Shown here in pieces: positions 61,442 through 64,000 of a stretch of DNA of 64,000 nucleotides (positions are counted from its first letter, which is position 1; each line of letters starts with the position of its first letter). The DNA lies in assembly GCF_024611995.1 (NCBI RefSeq), contig NZ_CP102509.1, forward strand, positions 7,192,001 to 7,256,000, read 5' to 3'. The notes beneath the pieces are model-generated. The model was not told the origin of the DNA and ran no database searches. It saw only the letters and a list, made by a program, of their open reading frames with translations. The stretch is from Streptomyces sp. NBC_00162. GTDB lineage: Bacteria; Actinomycetota; Actinomycetes; Streptomycetales; Streptomycetaceae. A program made the translations under genes and the position numbers.

Positions 61442-62070
61442 GCGCGGACCGTCGTGCCGCGGGGGGAGGTCAACCGCGTGTGCAGGGAGTGGAAGCGCCC
61501 GCCGGGGGCCTCGGCGGCCACCAGCAAGGCGTCCTCGGCGGTGTCCACGTCCCGCAGTACGGGCAGCCGTCCGATCCGCAGCCCCGCCTCCGCGAGGCGC
61601 GCGTACTGGACGGCGCCCGTTTCGGGCACCGACATCGGGACGCCGCGCAGCAGCACGGGGTCCGGCTCCGCCAGCCCCAGCGCCCAGAAGCCCCCGTCCA
61701 CCGCGGGCCCGAACCACGCGTCGTACGAAGCCCAGTCGGCCCGGGCCAGCAGTGCGGGGGTGACCTGCGGGGTGTCCATACCGATCAGCAGGGCCGGTCC
61801 GGTGCACGCGGCGAAGGCGGCGGCGAGCCGTTCGTCGAGGCCGCCCGCGCACTGCGGGACGACCTCGAAGCCGGGCGGCAGCCACGGTCCCGGGCGGCCC
61901 TCCAGAACCAGCACCCGGCGTCCGGCCGGGGTGGCGGCGACCGCCGCCAAGGTGTCGGTCAGGGCGGCTTCGGCCAGCGCGGCGGCCTCGGCCGGGGTGA
62001 ACGGAGGGGTGAGGCGGGTCTTGACCCGGCCCGGCACCGGCTCCTTCGCGATCACCAGCAGCGTCGTCAC
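61438..62070 (-). CDS. DUF2064 / TIGR04282 glycosyltransferase-like protein
   Basis: 210 residues: VTTLLVIAKEPVPGRVKTRL at the N-terminus, LLIGMDTPQVTPALL, and GPAVDGGFWALGL, all typical of the DUF2064 nucleotidyltransferase/glycosyltransferase-like family. GTG 62070 overlaps the GT2 stop. Confidence 0.88.
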   Translation of the reverse strand: MTTLLVIAKEPVPGRVKTRLTPPFTPAEAAALAEAALTDTLAAVAATPAGRRVLVLEGRPGPWLPPGFEVVPQCAGGLDERLAAAFAACTGPALLIGMDTPQVTPALLARADWASYDAWFGPAVDGGFWALGLAEPDPVLLRGVPMSVPETGAVQYARLAEAGLRIGRLPVLRDVDTAEDALLVAAEAPGGRFHSLHTRLTSPRGTTVRA

Positions 62071-62777
62071 ACCCGGCCTCCCGTCCCGGCCGGGGCAGCG
62101 GCGGCGGGCTCTGCGAGCGTGCGGCTCATGTCGCGCACCGCCTGCCAGGTGCCCCGCCAGGTGCCGGTCACCTTGGACTTCCCGGCCCGGGGGAGATAGG
62201 GCACGTCCACCTCCCGGATCCGCCACCCGGCATCGGCCGCGCGGATCACCATCTGGAGCGGATAGCCGCTGCGCCGGTCGGTCAGCCCGAGGCCGAGCAG
62301 CGCCTCCCGGCGTGCGGCCCGCATCGGCCCCAGGTCGTGCAGTCGCAGACCGGTGCGGCGGCGCAGCATCCGCGACAGCGCCAGGTTTCCGGCGCGTGCG
62401 TGGACCGGCCAGGCGCCCCGCCCCTGCGGGCGGCGCCGCCCCAGGACGAGGTCCGCCCCGCCGTCCGTCACGGTCGCTGCGAAACCGGCCAGCAGGCCGG
62501 GGTCGAGCGAGGCGTCGCAGTCGCAGAAGCAGACGATGTCCGCCGTGGCGGCGAGCAGTCCGGCATGGCAGGCCGCGCCGAATCCGCGGCGGGACTCGCG
62601 GACCACTGTGGCCCCGAGTCCGCTCGCGATCTCGGCGGATCCGTCGGTGGATCCGTTGTCGACCACGAGGGGCCGCCAGCCGGCGGGGATCCGGGCGAGC
62701 ACCCAGGGCAGGGCCTCGGCCTCGTTCAGACAGGGAAGTACGACGTCTACGGTCACATCTACGGTCACGGGCATCAC
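62067..62777 (-). CDS. Family 2 glycosyltransferase (dolichyl-phosphate-mannose-synthase-like)
   Basis: 236 residues. VVLPCLNEAEALPWVLARIP, VVDNGSTDGSAEIA, CFCDCDASLDP (DxD-type site) and the acceptor region RRSGYPLQMVIRA. It probably makes a polyprenyl-phosphate sugar, which would serve as donor for the GT87-like enzyme. Start is GTG 62777 or ATG 62774. Confidence 0.9.
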   Translation of the reverse strand: MMPVTVDVTVDVVLPCLNEAEALPWVLARIPAGWRPLVVDNGSTDGSAEIASGLGATVVRESRRGFGAACHAGLLAATADIVCFCDCDASLDPGLLAGFAATVTDGGADLVLGRRRPQGRGAWPVHARAGNLALSRMLRRRTGLRLHDLGPMRAARREALLGLGLTDRRSGYPLQMVIRAADAGWRIREVDVPYLPRAGKSKVTGTWRGTWQAVRDMSRTLAEPAAAAPAGTGGRV

Positions 62778-62815
62778 CGTATGAATTCCGCAGGGACATA
62801 GGGGACATCAAGTCC

Positions 62816-63907
62816 TTACAAAACGCGGACGTCACCCTCTGCGGGCCGTGGGCCATCGGCCGAGGCGCGCTGGTCCGCCCGCGCGAACTCGGCCATTCCT
62901 TCGGCGAAGCCGACCCGCGGAAGCCATCCGAGCTCTGCCCGCAGCCGCGCGGAATCGGCGGTGACGTGCCGTACGTCGCCGAGCCGGAACTCACCCGTCA
63001 CCACGGGCGCGGGGCCGCCGTGCGCCGCCGCGAGCGCGCCGGCCATCTCCCCGATGGTGTGCGGCTCGCCGCTGCCCGTGTTGTACGCGGCGAACGCACC
63101 CGCCGGGCGGTCGCCGACCGCCTCCAGCGCCACCGCGTTGGCCGCCGCCACGTCCCGTACGTGCACGAAGTCGCGCCGCTGGGCACCGTCCTCGAAGACG
63201 CGCGGTGCCTCACCCCGGGCCAGCGCCGACCGGAAGAAGGACGCCACGCCCGCGTACGGGGTGTCCCGGGGCATGCCCGGCCCGTACACGTTGTGGTAGC
63301 GCAGCGACACCGCCCGCCCGTCCGTGGACCGCGCCCAGGCGGCGGCCAGGTGCTCCTGCGTCAGTTTGGTCGTCGCGTACACGTTGCGGGGATCCACCGG
63401 GGCGTCCTCGTCCACCAGGCCCGGGACCAGCTCCGACCCGCACGCCGGGCAGTGCGGCTCGAACCGGCCCGCCGCCAGATCGGCGACCTCGCGCGGACCG
63501 GGCCGTACGAGTCCGTCGCTCGGGCACTCGTAGCGCCCCTCCCCGTACACGACCATCGATCCCGCGAGCACCAGGCGGCGCACGCCCGCCTCCGCCATCG
63601 CGGCGAGGAGCACGGCGGTGCCCAGGTCGTTGCAGCTGACGTACGCGGGCGCGTCCGCGAAGTCCTTCCCCAGTCCCACCATGGCCGCCTGATGGCATAC
63701 GGCGTCCACACCGCGCAGCGCCGCTCGTACCTCCTCCGCGTCCCGGACGTCCCCGATGAGCAGTTCGGCGTCCGGCAGCACCGGGGCCACCGCGTGGGCG
63801 TCGGGCAGCAACGCGTCCAGGACCACCGCCTCGTGCCCGCGTTCGATCAGTGTCGTGACGATGTGCGCGCCGATGAATCCAGCGCCTCCTGTGACAAGTA
63901 CTCGCAT
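62816..63907 (-). CDS. NAD-dependent sugar epimerase/dehydratase
   Basis: 363 residues, extended SDR: VLVTGGAGFIGAHIV, VCHQAAMVGLG, catalytic YATTK, and RYHNVYGPGMP. An insertion between the Ser and Tyr catalytic segments carries ECPSDG and HCPACG, probably a small metal-binding knuckle found in some dTDP-rhamnose-epimerase-like proteins. It probably supplies the NDP-sugar for the downstream glycosyltransferases. First gene of the operon. Confidence 0.9.
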   Translation of the reverse strand: MRVLVTGGAGFIGAHIVTTLIERGHEAVVLDALLPDAHAVAPVLPDAELLIGDVRDAEEVRAALRGVDAVCHQAAMVGLGKDFADAPAYVSCNDLGTAVLLAAMAEAGVRRLVLAGSMVVYGEGRYECPSDGLVRPGPREVADLAAGRFEPHCPACGSELVPGLVDEDAPVDPRNVYATTKLTQEHLAAAWARSTDGRAVSLRYHNVYGPGMPRDTPYAGVASFFRSALARGEAPRVFEDGAQRRDFVHVRDVAAANAVALEAVGDRPAGAFAAYNTGSGEPHTIGEMAGALAAAHGGPAPVVTGEFRLGDVRHVTADSARLRAELGWLPRVGFAEGMAEFARADQRASADGPRPAEGDVRVL

Positions 63908-64000
63908 GCCTGTGACGCTACGGAATCCGCAGGTGCGCAGCCGGTTCGGGACACGGACGTAAGGGTTTCGTCACCGGTGCGGATGTGGCGCCCCCCTGCC

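Noticed and set aside
62803..62815. GGAC-N5-GTCC palindrome between the GT2 and epimerase genes
   Set aside because: Its spacing is five and the TCCTAT flank is missing, so it does not match the paired sites at 19179 and 27089. It was not counted as a third operator.

Overview
The window is chromosomal DNA of a high-GC actinomycete, almost certainly a Streptomyces or close relative. Evidence: very GC-rich codon use, rare TTA (bldA-type) leucine codons in four genes, a PAS-GAF-SpoIIE-HATPase phosphatase, a GlxA-type regulator, DUF1876 and DUF5988 proteins, and many ATGA/GTGA-coupled genes. I saw no tRNA, rRNA, insertion sequence or CRISPR array.

Layout. (1) 3-8000, plus strand: the end of a glycosyltransferase, then the edge of a nonribosomal-peptide-type cluster: an MbtH-like protein, a P450, and a complete 2-oxo-acid chain-elongation cassette (isopropylmalate/homocitrate-synthase-like, fused permuted aconitase, decarboxylating dehydrogenase, aminotransferase), probably making a homologated amino acid. 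(2) 8004-12292, minus: a three-gene membrane/VWA/solute-binding set and two small conserved proteins. (3) 12344-27013, minus: the most interesting region. It has an M29-like metalloenzyme, an 18-codon ORF followed by a perfect 15-bp hairpin, a second M29-like protein that has lost four of five metal ligands, a heme-oxygenase-like diiron protein, a GNAT-like protein, an M14-like DUF2817 peptidase, a translationally coupled 25-codon ORF, an MFS exporter and an ATP-grasp ligase. A palindrome-headed unit follows: HOT-type alcohol dehydrogenase, aldehyde dehydrogenase, LuxR and GlxA regulators, aspartate-semialdehyde dehydrogenase and a divergent aspartokinase. I infer a peptide-derived or peptide-guided biosynthetic system, regulated by the orphan LuxR protein and bldA.

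(4) 27088-30473: serine hydrolase, HSL-type esterase and a PucR-like regulator. (5) 30756-32663: three secreted Gly-rich proteins, each followed by a strong hairpin; one carries a collagen-like stretch and a transposase-like helix-turn-helix. (6) 32804-36728: Ser/Thr kinase, small LuxR protein and a SpoIIE phosphatase. (7) 36843-44421, minus: MMPL transporter, a KS-AT-ACP-alpha-oxoamine-synthase megaenzyme and a PPTase, probably a small aminoketone or pyrrolinone-lipid pathway. (8) 44577-48115: RecQ, DUF4389 and DUF72 proteins.

(9) 48217-55604, minus: a five-gene, fully ATGA/GTGA-coupled operon with LuxC- and LuxE-like carboxylic-acid-reductase parts but no luciferase: PaaK-like ligase, MFS, GNAT-like protein, LuxE-like synthetase and a LuxC-PaaK fusion. 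(10) 55841-59360: two-component system and a molybdopterin membrane oxidoreductase. (11) 59283-63907, minus: a coupled surface-glycan set (epimerase, GT2, DUF2064, methyltransferase, GT87-like).
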